From contig CM020620.1 of assembly GCA_009829735.1 (NCBI GenBank), forward strand, positions 14,319,420 through 14,383,419: a DNA stretch of 64,000 bases. The letters run 5' to 3'. The notes below the pieces were generated by a model. It was not told the origin of the DNA, did not search any database, and was given only the letters and a program-made list of their open reading frames with translations. This document shows, piece by piece, positions 8,964 through 19,100 of this stretch. The stretch is from Pyropia yezoensis (Eukaryota; Rhodophyta; Bangiophyceae; Bangiales; Bangiaceae). Positions within the stretch are counted from its first letter, which is position 1. Every line of letters starts with the position of its first letter. Both the position numbers and the translations under genes were made by a program.

Positions 8964-11250
8964 TCAGTTACCCTGAGGTCCCGCCGCTGTGCTGCCATCA
9001 TTGTCACCACTACCCATGCCGCTGCCACCCTCTCCAAGGGCAGCGTCACCACCAGCGACACCTCCGCTAGTGGCCACTGCCCCTTCGTTCACTTCGTCCG
9101 CCATATCCTCGTTGAAGCCCGCGACTGCACCAGGCTGGCCAGTCCCAGTGACGACAGCGCGATGGACGTCGTGACCGTCAATGAGGCGCAGGCCGTTGTG
9201 AGTCTCGTCGTCATGTGGCAGCACTGCGTCAACTCGGGCCAGCTCCGCCTTCCACAGGTCAAAGATGCCCTCCCCGACGCCCGACCGGCGACGGGAGCGC
9301 AGCCCTGCCTTGCTCTTCAATGCCGCCCACACAAAGCACGACGCAAGGGAAAAGTGGCCCGCAGTGGTGTGGATGGTGGGGCAGCCGCCGAACGAGCTGG
9401 CCTCCTTCACCATGTGCCCCGCGCCAATGCTGCGGAGAAGCCCGGTCAGACCGACGAGGAGGCACGGAAATCCGCGCTCAGACTGCATGTAGGCCAGGTT
9501 ACGCAGCCACATCTTGGCAGTGTCCTCGGACAGGTTGTCGCGGGACTGGCAGATGCCCGTGAAGAAGGCGAAGCAAGCAATCTCCTTCAGAGTCTGCATC
9601 AGATGCGGCTTGGCGCAGGGGATCGGCACGCATGCGCGCATGGAAACCAGCACGCTCGTGTCACGGCGCGCAGGGAGACGGATGGTACTCAGCAACCACT
9701 CCGTCGCCTCCTCCAGATCCACTCCAAGTGTCTCCGCCGCAATCCCTGTTAGCTCACTCCAGGTCCGACCGGTGTCGAGGTGTACGTCATTGCTGCTGGT
9801 CGCCTCCGCCATCCGCTTGACAAACTGTGCCCCGGAAGGCCCGCTTGACGCTCTGCACCTTTGCCAGTACCTCAGCTTGCTGCGCGTTAGAGGTCGGGAC
9901 GCCCCCGTCGACGCCAACTGACATCTGCTTCAGGCCATCCATAATGTCCTTGAACCCGACGGTGACTGCGCCTTGCATGCAGGAGACGGCCATAGCAAGG
10001 CGCTCCTGGCCGCGTGACAGCAGCTCGACCTTGACGAGGATGTCGCGGACAGACTCGAGGATGTCGTCAACATTGGCCGATACTGCCGTCAGCTGCAGAC
10101 GCAGTGGCCGCGTCCCAATGTGGATCGCCTCGCCGAGAGTTGACGACCCCTGCGCAGACGACGGCGCCGGAGGCACGGAGGGCGTGTCTGACGGGGGCGG
10201 CGGAGGCCATGCCCGACGTGTCGTACGCGCGGACCGAGGCGGCCCGGTAGCAGGAGACGCGGTCGACGCGCTCGAAAGAATCGGCGGCGGCGTCGAAGGA
10301 GGGGTCGGGGGCGGCGCCCACGCACGGATGGGCACCATCGCAGAAAACGTCTGCGGCGGCGCGCACGCGCGAACGGGCACGGTCGCAGAAGGCGTCGGAG
10401 TCGGCGCGCTCGCCCGGCCGGGCGGCGTCGCGGAGGGCGTCGCGGGCGGCGCACACGTGGGAGTAGACGGCGTCGCAGAAGGCGTGCGGGGCGGCGCGCA
10501 CGAGCTCCCGAGCGGCATCGCGGGCCGCGTCGGGGGCGGCGCACCCGTGGGAGCAGGGGGCGTCGCAGGAGGCGTCGGAGTCTGCGCGCACGCTTGGCCA
10601 GGCGGCGTCGCGGACGGCGTCGAGGGCGGCACGCGCGTGGCAGCAGGCGGTGTCGCGGACGGCATCGCGGACGGCGCGCGCGTGGGCGCAGTTGGCGTCT
10701 CGGATGGCGTCGCGGACGACGTCGGGGGTGGCGCGCACGCCTGGGTAAACGCCGGTGCAAGACCCGACGGACGTCGCATCTGATGAATGTCAGCCAGAAC
10801 CGGGATGGCAGGCCCAGCACCGGAAGAGGGGGGAGCAGTAGGTCCCTGTGTCGCCCCAGTGCCAGCGCTCACTGTGGGTTCAGACGACGGCGACCGACGA
10901 GCAGTCGACCGCGTGCAAGCGGGAAGCGCAGGAAAAGGATCACCTGGGCTGCCGCCCTCTGCAGCTTGTGTGCGCGTGCGCGACGCTCCGCTGCGAGTGG
11001 AAGGCCCGCCAGCGCTGGCTGCTCAGGCGCCGCCTTCATCAACAGTAGCCCCAGTCCCTCGAACGACAGCGGCATACGAGGGCGCGGCGCCGCCGGCAGG
11101 TGCCGGCGAGCGCGCTGCAGGACTGTCCGAAGAACCACTTGGTGACATTGACGACCTGATTGAGGCCGAAGTGCCACCAAGGCGGCGGCGCTGGCCAGCA
11201 CCGCTGCGAGAGCGAGCCGAAACAGCAGGGCGCTTCGGCGGACGAGGCAT
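8964..11250 (-). pseudogene. Unknown minus-strand gene, decayed (one in-frame TGA, one frameshift)
   Basis: The ATG is at 11250, just after a 5'UTR intron and downstream of a TATA box. The reading frame runs to 9787 with one TGA at 11023-11025. It then needs a shift of frame within 9787-9917 to continue to a stop at 8964; a small missed intron could explain the shift. The N-terminus is basic (Pro-Arg-Pro-Pro-Lys-Arg) and followed by a Ser-Tyr-Ala-Ala-Val-Val motif. Next come a Pro/Ala/Thr repeat region, a predicted coiled coil (about 9950-10090) and a globular C-terminal part with hydrophobic helices (about 9270-9760). I do not recognise the family. The Ser-Tyr-Ala-Ala-Val-Val stretch recalls retroelement ORF1 proteins, but there is no zinc knuckle. 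It could be the second gene of the nearby DDE transposon. Confidence 0.55.
10270..10745 (-). repeat. Coding minisatellite, Pro/Ala/Thr-rich
   Basis: Degenerate tandem units of about 57-60 bp encode variants of Thr-Pro-Ser-Ala-Thr-Pro-Pro followed by Cys-Ala-Pro-Pro on the minus strand. Eight or so units are visible. The array stays in frame within the unknown gene and likely forms an extended linker. Confidence 0.65.
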
Positions 11251-11265
11251 TCTGAGAAGCCGGAG

Positions 11266-11470
11266 CTACAAAAGAGGAGGACACTCCACATCAGTTGGCC
11301 ACGAAGACACACAAAGCGCAACCTCCAGAGGAAAAGATTAACCAAGGCACGTCAGAGTTGCTGAACATGATGGAGGACAATATTGCTGCGAGCATTGCAT
11401 AGCGAGGAACGCCTTGAAGAACACACACATACCACCATGACAGGAACTCAAAGGATCGATCAAAGCTTAC
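11266..11470 (-). other. 5'UTR intron of the unknown minus-strand gene
   Basis: Minus-strand donor GTAAGC at 11470 and acceptor CTCTTTTGTAG ending at 11266, 205 bp, with a pyrimidine-rich 3' end. The acceptor is 15 bases before the ATG. This is the best-formed splice pair in the region and supports a real, once expressed gene. Confidence 0.65.
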
Positions 11471-11620
11471 CGTGCAACAGGTGACAGCGTAACGGGAGTC
11501 CGGAACTTGGGGCAAAGAGAAGAAGGTGAAAGACAACGGCGGAGACGAGAGCGATGAGAAGCCGAGCACGCGTTGGGAGGTGCGAGCGCCAAACGTGCGT
11601 CGAGGGCACCGGCGACAGCC

Positions 11621-11628
11621 TTAAATAG
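11621..11628 (-). promoter_or_regulatory. TATA box, unknown minus-strand gene
   Basis: Minus strand CTATTTAA, about 150 bp upstream of the intron donor. A C/T-rich stretch follows, suitable for a start site and leader. Confidence 0.45.
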
Positions 11629-11639
11629 GCCTTCGGGCG

Positions 11640-13406
11640 CCGCAGCGCAGAACTCGGCGCGCCTGCCAGCGCGCCGGCCATCTCACGCGCCGCCCTGCAA
11701 ACAGCGGGGACCAAGCGCCTCAGGACGGTCCACCGAGTGAACCCCGCCACAGCGGCCCACCAAAAACGGTGATCGCAGCGGCGTGCAGTCCGGAGGGAGA
11801 TCACCAAGCACTCGCGGCGAAGAAGGTCCACACGTTAGTTTCAATCCTGCCAGCAAAAAAGCTCTTCGGCACTCCACGCCGAACTGTGTAGTGTTGCGAG
11901 AGCACCAGAGGACGGGAAAGATAGCACGCCAGCGCTGCCATGTCGCCGCTCGTCCCAGCTTCAGACAAGTGGCAAAAGAAAGAGTGGTCAAGTGAGTGGC
12001 TGTGGTGCCAGCGCACCCAGGAAAGGCGCGACCAGCAGGGTGCTCAAGTGCCCACCAAGCAGGGTGAGAGTCTCGGCATACCTTTGAGTCATATCTGCGT
12101 CCGGCCGTGTCGAAGGATCGCCCTGCTCGCCGTGACGCTGCCGATCAAGGACCCGTCGTGTTGAGCAGCTCGGTACATTGCCGGGCGAGATCCGCGGCAG
12201 GGACAGCTGCCAAAACTCAGACGGCAAAAGAGCGCGGAGAGCTGGGGGCCGAGCATCCACGACTGAGCGCGCGTGGGGGCCGAGCCGTGACTGATCCACG
12301 GGCGTGGGGGCGTGCGATGACAACGCGTGGTTCAACGAGAGAGACCCAAGCCGTGTCGCGAGTCGGGGCTGACGATGTGCCGAGAGAACTGGACAGCGCG
12401 GCGGGCCGGCGCTCATCCCAAGTAGACCAACTTCATAGGTTCTGAAAGTGTTGCATCATTCAAATTCCTGCAGATATTGATCTGCCAGCGCAAGAGCCTC
12501 TGGTTGGTCCGTTGTCATGGAATGTATGTGATCGGTGGACTTTCTTGGGCGTCGCTGGGTTGCTGTTTATGCAATTGTGCCGATGCAGCTCGATGCGCTT
12601 GGGATTTCTTGAATGGACGTGGGGTCCCAGCCGCGGAAGACTCGGCAAGGCGCTTAATTGTTGGCGCCAGGCGCTCCCGGCTCTAGCCCCTCCGGCGAGC
12701 TCGCCGGATGTGCAGACGATGGGCGCCACCGTCGTGGACCCCACGGCTGCCCGAGGCGCGTGTTCTCGAGATGCGGATCGGCGGAGCATCCACTCCTCTT
12801 CCCTATCGCCTCCAACGATCATCATGCCCAGTTTTGAGCGCCCCGCACGCACGGGCGTGGCATGAAGGTACTTTTGGCACCAGGCAAGCGCCAATGCCGA
12901 TGATGGTCGCGCTTCGTACTCACGGGTCTCGTGATTGCATGTCGGGAGCGTTCCTGTCCACCCCGTCGGTTGCCGGTGTGGGAGGTTGGCGCGCTGCGGC
13001 GTTCTTGTCGCAGCAATGTGTGATTGCCGCATGCCGCCCGCGATGTGTGGCCGGCACCTGCCCCAGCGTGTCGCTTTTCTCCACCCGCCGCTGCTCGTGA
13101 TTCCGTCTTCATTTGCCCTGCGTCTGGCGCTGCTGCACGTGTTGATCGCCGAAGGGAAGGCCCCTGACAATTTTTCCATTCATGCTGTGTTGCTGCTACA
13201 TGGTTGGCTTGAGACGCGCGTGCTTTTTCGACCGACAGTCTACAAACGCTGGCACTTCCCGACGCACCGGAATGACTTCATCCGCGCCCTTGTGTCTCAC
13301 GGTTCAGCTGTCTGGCCTTCGACGCCACCTCCCCACGCGAACAGGGATGTGGCGTTCAGGGTGAACGCGCACGGCGTGGTGGGCCGGGTGCTGGGGCAGC
13401 CCGTGA
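11640..13406. other. Unassigned segment between two candidate genes
   Basis: No gene that I can support. It would contain the divergent upstream region of the minus-strand gene and the 5' part of whatever coding sequence family B interrupted at 13636. A plus-strand frame at 13080-13400 has protein-like composition, with Leu/Val/His-rich helices and a Trp-His-Phe-Pro segment, but no recognised domain. The minus-strand frame at 12460-13179 overlaps it and looks no better. Confidence 0.4.
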
Positions 13407-13635
13407 CCGCGGCTGGCCGCGAGCCTGCAAGCCGGTCCGTCGCGTCAGGCTGCGCGTGGTGGGGTGTGGACAGTTACGGCGGCCGCCGCGGCGCACGTGG
13501 TGCTTGTGCTTGCGGTTGTCGCCGAGCCGGTGCGGCTGTGCGTGCTCGCGCCCGAAGTCGCGCGCGGCGCGGTAGTGCTGCATGCCCTTGGCGCGGGCTG
13601 CGCCCCTGCTGCTCTGCCCTTTGTTGACGGGCTCC
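13407..13635 (+). pseudogene. Candidate coding sequence interrupted by family B (5' part)
   Basis: A plus-strand frame is open from 13407 to the insertion point at 13635. If the family B insertion and one copy of the GCTCC duplication are removed, the frame continues without a stop into 32070-32215 and ends at a TAG. The joined piece is Ala/Val-rich, then Cys-rich (Leu-Cys-Glu-Arg-Cys). The start is unknown, an upstream intron is likely, and no family is recognised. The in-frame join across the insertion is the only evidence. Confidence 0.35.
13631..13635. repeat. Target-site duplication of family B, left copy (GCTCC)
   Basis: GCTCC directly precedes the left LTR at 13636. The same five bases follow the right LTR at 32065-32069. 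Confidence 0.85.
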
Positions 13636-14207
13636 TGAAGCATCCCTGGCCCCGACTTGGCGCCGACCCGGGACTGCAACCAGAGGGCACCAGGTGCCAG
13701 AACACGCCCGCCGTGTGGCGATGGTTGGCGGCCGTGGCCCGTGCCCGGCACTGGGATGCGGTGGACTACGCTATCCACACGCGAGAGAGGGATTTCTGAT
13801 GTGTTTTTGCATATTTGTGAGGGACTTGATTTGAGAGAATTTGAGTGTGAGATTAGTGAGTGGGAATAGAATTAGTAGTGATAGTGGCCCCCGACCTGAC
13901 GAGGTTAGACTCGGGTCGGGGCCACTCGGGGTTATGGGGGGGCTACCGGGCCAACGTGCCGGGGTTCCCCCAGATGCACGTTAAGAGGGACAGCGAGGCG
14001 CCCTCGGCCCGCGCCCTCAGGGAAAAAGACAACTGCGCGTTTGCTTTCCTCTTCCCCGTGTGCACTACCGTGCGTATCTGTTTGCCCTGCGAGCAGGCAC
14101 GTGAGGCAACAGGCATACCATTCTCGTAGTTCCCCTTTTTGCGTTACCTGTCCCTTTCCCCCGAGGGATATTGACACGTGTCTGAGAGGATCGAGTTTTA
14201 TACCACA
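13636..14207 (+). repeat. 5' LTR of family B locus
   Basis: 572 bp, TGAAGCATCC to TATACCACA. All other family B LTRs begin TGTAGC, so the third base is a private change. Against the right LTR (31493-32064) I count about two differences, which means a recent insertion. Confidence 0.9.
13884..13925 (+). other. Hairpin in the family B LTR
   Basis: Inverted repeat GTGGCCCCCGACC / GGTCGGGGCCAC around a 17-base loop that itself holds CGAG/CTCG. It is kept in all the family B LTR sequences that cover it. Its place within the LTR would fit an RNA structure near the R region, such as a polyadenylation or packaging element. Confidence 0.5.
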
Positions 14208-14211
14208 TATT

Positions 14212-14226
14212 TGGTGGAGCAGCAGG
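14212..14226 (+). promoter_or_regulatory. Primer-binding site, family B
   Basis: TGGTGGAGCAGCAGG, four bases after the LTR end. The same sequence follows the second copy at 22993-23007, and B3 has it on the minus strand at 41586-41600. Confidence 0.7.
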
Positions 14227-14416
14227 GGATTGGAGTGTTTGAGAAGAGACATTTGGGAGCAGCGGTTGCGTTGTTCCTATTCTGTCTTTTTCTGTGGTTT
14301 GGGAATTATTTGCACCCGTTCACGGGAACCCCATTCCTGGCTCTCCAACCCCTCTCTTGTGGTCTTGCGATCTTTGGACACGCAGGTAACTGGACTGTGG
14401 CTGTCAAGAGACCAAC

Positions 14417-16177
14417 ATGGCTACCCTCCCTGGCACGACGGTGCCCGAAGGGGTAGACCCCGCGTCCCTTGACGCATCCCTGGTCACCGCGGGGGACGGT
14501 GCCCAACCCGGCGTTCTCCCTACGGGTGAAGCAGACCTGGGCGTGACATCCGGTAGTGGACTGGAGTCTACAGGCGGCCAAGTACCGCCTGCTCCCGTTC
14601 CTCCGGCTGTTCCTCCTGTGGGAGCCACCCCGGGGTCAACGGCGTTTGAGTCCGCTCGCAGCAGACGTCTCCCTCCTGTCGGTTCTACTCTTCAACCTCC
14701 AGGGATAGCCCCTGGTGTGTTTACTCCTGGACCCACACATGGCAGCTGGGTGTATACACCTCTTCCTGTGGGCACTAGCAGTGCCAGAGGCACCGCTATG
14801 ACTGGTTCTACGGGTCTTCCTGAGACTTCGACTCCTGGGACCGGCCAAGCTTTTCCTCCCCTTGCGTCCTATGGGGCGGGGAGCTCCAAGACCGGTGACC
14901 GGAGCAGCCGTAGGCGTCGGCGTCGTCGCCGCCGCTCTAGCACCAGCGAGACCAGTTCCTCCAGCTCTGAGGAGGGATATGACTGGGATGCATCTCCCGG
15001 TCCTACCCGGCGCAGGCTAGTCGAGTTCGACTTCCCTGCCCACCAAGTGGGAGATGCCACCCTGAACAAGGTCACGTATTGGGGTAACTACCGGCTGGAG
15101 AACCAAGACCAAGGTTACACCCGGAAGATGGCCAAGAAGATGGCATCCCTGAACCGGCGAATGCAGCCGAGCTTTGGGGGGCATCCTAAGTTTTCCGGGA
15201 AGAGACCGGCGCTTATCTTTGCCTTCCTGCGCCGGTTTGTCAAGGCATGCAATGACAACGATGTGTCCGAGGGCAAGGCTCTCTATCTCCTGGTTAACTT
15301 CATGACCGGAGAAGCGGAACAGCGGTTTGCACAGGTTCTACCAGACTCTGCCGGGCACATTGTTGGACGTACCGTCGCGAGTTATCCGGAGGCGGTCAAC
15401 TGGCTCCTGTCCAACTACGCAGACGCGGACTCCCTGCGTAAGGCAGTCGGTAGGCTGAACCGGGCAACCATGGAGAGACAAGAGACTCCAGAGGCGTTCG
15501 CCCGTCGTGTCCGGGAGATGAGCGATGCTTGTGGCAACGTTTACCCTGAGGACAGGCTCAAGATGATCTTCTCGGAGGGGCTTCCTGAATATCTTCAAGT
15601 GGATGCGGAGAACTACAACCAGGAACATCAAGAACATACCTTCCAGCAGTTGATGGCCTATACCCAGGGCAAGCACCGGCAAGCCAAGGCCCTCCAGGCT
15701 CCTATGGTATCAACCCCCAAGCCGTTGTCGCGAGTTCGTCCCGGACCCGACAAGTATAAGGGAGGTGATAACCCTGTACCGGTACTCGCAGTTGGCGAGG
15801 CCTCACCCATGGAGTCAAGGGACAAGTGGGGCGGCTTCGTTTCTAAGGAGCAACCTTCCCTGGTCGCCCCCAAGCAGATCAGGAACCAGCGGTTCCGGTC
15901 TTGCTGGCTGTGCCAGAAGGAGGATCATATGTCCTACCAGTGCCCGACCATTCCCGAGGATCTCCAGGAGAAACTCAAGCGTCAAGGACTGGTGTTTGCA
16001 AAGGCGGTCAACTGGGCTGACCGGCGGGCACCCTCCAAGATGGACAAGGCACAGGTACATGCCATCCGAGTGGCAACCTTACAGAGCATCACGGAGGCTC
16101 TGGCAAGGGAAGCTCCTACGGACTTTGACCTGGAGACCGAAACCTCTAAGGACTCCTCGGAGCCGGGAAACGAGTAG
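14417..16177 (+). CDS. gag: Gag polyprotein, family B (left copy)
   Basis: 586 residues from the ATG at 14417. The N-terminal 150 residues are Pro/Thr/Gly-rich, followed by an Arg cluster and a Ser/Glu patch (about 160-190) that may act as a nuclear or RNA-binding signal. The capsid domain covers about residues 225-420, including Phe-Leu-Arg-Arg-Phe-Val-Lys-Ala-Cys and Ser-Glu-Gly. The zinc knuckle Cys-Trp-Leu-Cys-x4-His-x4-Cys lies near 15898-15945. The protein ends Gly-Asn-Glu-TAG, with the slippery heptamer over the Gly-Asn codons. It forms the particle and binds the genomic RNA. The second copy (23198-24958) appears identical in protein. Confidence 0.92.
   Translation: MATLPGTTVPEGVDPASLDASLVTAGDGAQPGVLPTGEADLGVTSGSGLESTGGQVPPAPVPPAVPPVGATPGSTAFESARSRRLPPVGSTLQPPGIAPGVFTPGPTHGSWVYTPLPVGTSSARGTAMTGSTGLPETSTPGTGQAFPPLASYGAGSSKTGDRSSRRRRRRRRRSSTSETSSSSSEEGYDWDASPGPTRRRLVEFDFPAHQVGDATLNKVTYWGNYRLENQDQGYTRKMAKKMASLNRRMQPSFGGHPKFSGKRPALIFAFLRRFVKACNDNDVSEGKALYLLVNFMTGEAEQRFAQVLPDSAGHIVGRTVASYPEAVNWLLSNYADADSLRKAVGRLNRATMERQETPEAFARRVREMSDACGNVYPEDRLKMIFSEGLPEYLQVDAENYNQEHQEHTFQQLMAYTQGKHRQAKALQAPMVSTPKPLSRVRPGPDKYKGGDNPVPVLAVGEASPMESRDKWGGFVSKEQPSLVAPKQIRNQRFRSCWLCQKEDHMSYQCPTIPEDLQEKLKRQGLVFAKAVNWADRRAPSKMDKAQVHAIRVATLQSITEALAREAPTDFDLETETSKDSSEPGNE
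16165..16171 (+). promoter_or_regulatory. -1 ribosomal frameshift site GGGAAAC (family B gag-pol)
   Basis: In the gag frame it reads G-GGA-AAC, the canonical X-XXY-YYZ pattern, and is followed by GAG and the TAG stop. Pol lies in the -1 frame and is open through this point, with no ATG before the protease. It is repeated at 24946-24952 and, in B3, at 39638-39644 on the minus strand. Confidence 0.75.
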
Positions 16178-19100
16178 GGCAGGCGCTCTCCCCAAGTGTC
16201 TTCCCGAATCTCCAACGGCAGGGTACTTCTACCTGTTCTCCCCTTGCGTGCCGGGAGAAAGGACGGCAGTTACCTGCTCAACCGGTAGCCGCCTGGACAC
16301 CCTGTTTGTTCAAGGGGACCTTGCTCGTCCTGCGTAAGGAAAACCTCAAGATTAATGCTCGTATGCGTGTGGGGGATAGCCTCCCCCAAGCTGTTACGCC
16401 GGTGGTCGACACGGGAGCCGGACCAAGCGTCATCACTGAGAACCTGTTACCTCCGGGCTGGCGTCGACATGCCTGGAGAGCGCCTACCAAGACCCGGATT
16501 GAAGACGCATCAGGTCAAACCCTACGACCGCTTGGCCGTCTTCCCGTCGCCATCTATGTCAACAATGAACCAATGCTTTTTCCCTTTCTAGTAGTCAAGA
16601 CTGTATCAGTCCCTCTCATCCTAGGCTAGCACTTCCAGAAGCAGCATGTCAAGAGCATCCTACCCGGAGAAGGAAAGGTGCAGTTCAACCATGGGTTTGT
16701 GTCACCAGTGCTGGAGCACCTGGACACCAAGGTTCGTGTGGCCAAGAACCAGAAGGAACGCATCCCACCCTCTACCTTGACCCTCATCAAACCGGTGCTC
16801 CTACTTCCTCGTTCGGAGACCAAGGTTCAAGTCACGACCCGGACTGCAGGTCAATGCCTGATCTACGGACGCAAGGAATTTCTGGCGAAACACCGATTAT
16901 ACCTAGCCCACGGACACCACAAGAAGGTGGAGAGGCACACCCCGTTCTCGGTGCTGATCGTCAACGTGAGCCAGAAGCCAATAACCCTCGCCAAGGGCAC
17001 TCGAGTTGGTACAGCAGAGCCTTACCGGGGGTCCGCCCGCGCCATGAGCAAGGAAGACCTCTTCAACCTGCAACAAGAGCTGGCATCCAACTTGACGGCC
17101 TTAGACGTATCTCCGGAACAAGAACAGGCTGGCCGTACTACTCCGAAGCCCGAACAAGCACCGCCCGGGATGCCGAAGGTCAACCAAGAAAACGTCCCTC
17201 CCGACTTGAAGGAGGCACTGGAGAAGCTTCTCCAGGAATATCGGCACCTGTGGTCCGGAGAGCTGGGCAAGATGGACGCCACCCTACACCGGATTCAACT
17301 CAAGCCAGATGCCAAACCAGTGCACATGCACCCATACCGGGCTGGACCTCATCGCCGGGATGAGATTGAGAAGCAGGTTAACAAGATGCTCAAGATGGAT
17401 GTTATCGAGCCGTCTGATGGCGAGTGGGCTTTCCCGGTGGTAGTCGTCCCGAAACCTGGCGGTCACTTCCGTTTCTGCGTTGACTACAGACGCCTGAACG
17501 AGATGACAGTCAAGGATGTATACCCGATACCCCGGATGGATGATTGCCTCGACTTTCTTGGTGATGCCACCCTCTTCTCGACGCTGGATTGTAATGCCGG
17601 TTACTGGCAGATCCCTCTGGCTGACGAGGACAAGGACAAGACTACCTTCACGTGCCACATGGGACTGTTCCGGTGCAAGCGTCTCCCTTTTGGTCTCACT
17701 AATGCTCCGGCAACCTTCCAGAGAGCCATCGACATCATCCTGTCGGGGCTAAGGTGGAGAACATGTTTGGTCTACCTGGACGACATCATTGTTTTCTCCA
17801 AGACCCCAGCGGAACACCTGGAGCACCTTCGAGAGGTCCTGGCCCTCCTGTCCAAGGCTGGAGTTACCCTCAAGGCCGAGAAGTGCCACCTGTTTGAGAC
17901 TGAGGTGGAGTACCTGGGGCACGTGCTGAGTCCGGGGGAGCTCCGAGTCAATGAGAAGAACATCAAGGCCCTCCGGCATGCACGGCAACCCAAAACCCAG
18001 ACGGAACTCAAGAGCTTCCTGGGTATGTGCAACGTCTACCGCCGGTTCGTACGAGACTACGCTCTGATTGCCCGGCCCTTGACCAAGCTTACTAGCAAGA
18101 AGCTTCCAGCACAACTCCCGGTGTTCGACGAGAAGCAGACAGCAGCCTTCGAAGAGCTCAAGAAGCGCCTGACCACCACTCCAGTACTGGCGTTACCCAA
18201 GCGGGAGGGTCAGTTTGTTCTGGAGACTGACGCCTGTGGCGTCCAGGTGGGGTGCTCACTACTCCAGCAGCAACCTGATGGGCACTTCCTCCCGATAGGC
18301 TACTACAGTCGCGTCTTGACTCCAGCCGAGAAGAACTATTCCACGACCGAGCGCGAGTGCTTGGCGGTCGTCTGGGCTTGCTTCCTGTTACGTCTATATC
18401 TTGAAGGACAAGAGTTCCTCATCCGGACGGACCACGCCAGTCTAAGGTGGCTGCTATGCATGGACAGCAGTCAAGGAAGGGTCGCCCGGTGGCGCCTACG
18501 CCTTTCGGAGTTCAAGTACAAGGTGTGCACCAGAGCAGGGAGGGAGCACCACTGCGCCGACACCATGTCCCGGCTGGAGACTCCTGCAGCCGATACCGGT
18601 CCTATCCCGGAGGAAATACCTTGCTTCATCCTCCCGAATGTCGGACGTGGCTGGCATGCTCCCCTGTACGAGACACCTGACGCTCATCAACCGGTAACCA
18701 TTCACCGGATGCTGGAGGCACAATTGACGGACCCTCAATGCTTGGAGCTTCGCCACCAAATGGACCTGAACCGGAACAGTCGCTTCTCCGAGTCTACAGA
18801 CGGACTCCTGGTACGGGTGTCACCCTTCGATGGGGCAACTCAAGTCTACGTACCCCGGGGCCTACGAGCTGACATCCTACGCCTGGAGCACTCGTCTCCC
18901 CAGGCCGGGCATCCTGGTATCAATCGGATGTATGCTTCCATGAGACGACATTATTACTGGGAAACCATGGCCAGTGACGTCCATAAGTGCCTGGAGGCTT
19001 GTATTTCTTGTGCAAGGAACCGGTTGTCCCAGAGGAAGAAGACTTCTAAGCTACGCCTATTCCCTGCGGCGGAGCCCTTTGCAAGCTTAAGCATGGACAT

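Noticed and set aside
12460..13179. Minus-strand frame of 239 codons
   Set aside because: No motif, and a plus-strand frame of equal quality overlaps it; not enough to call a gene on either strand.
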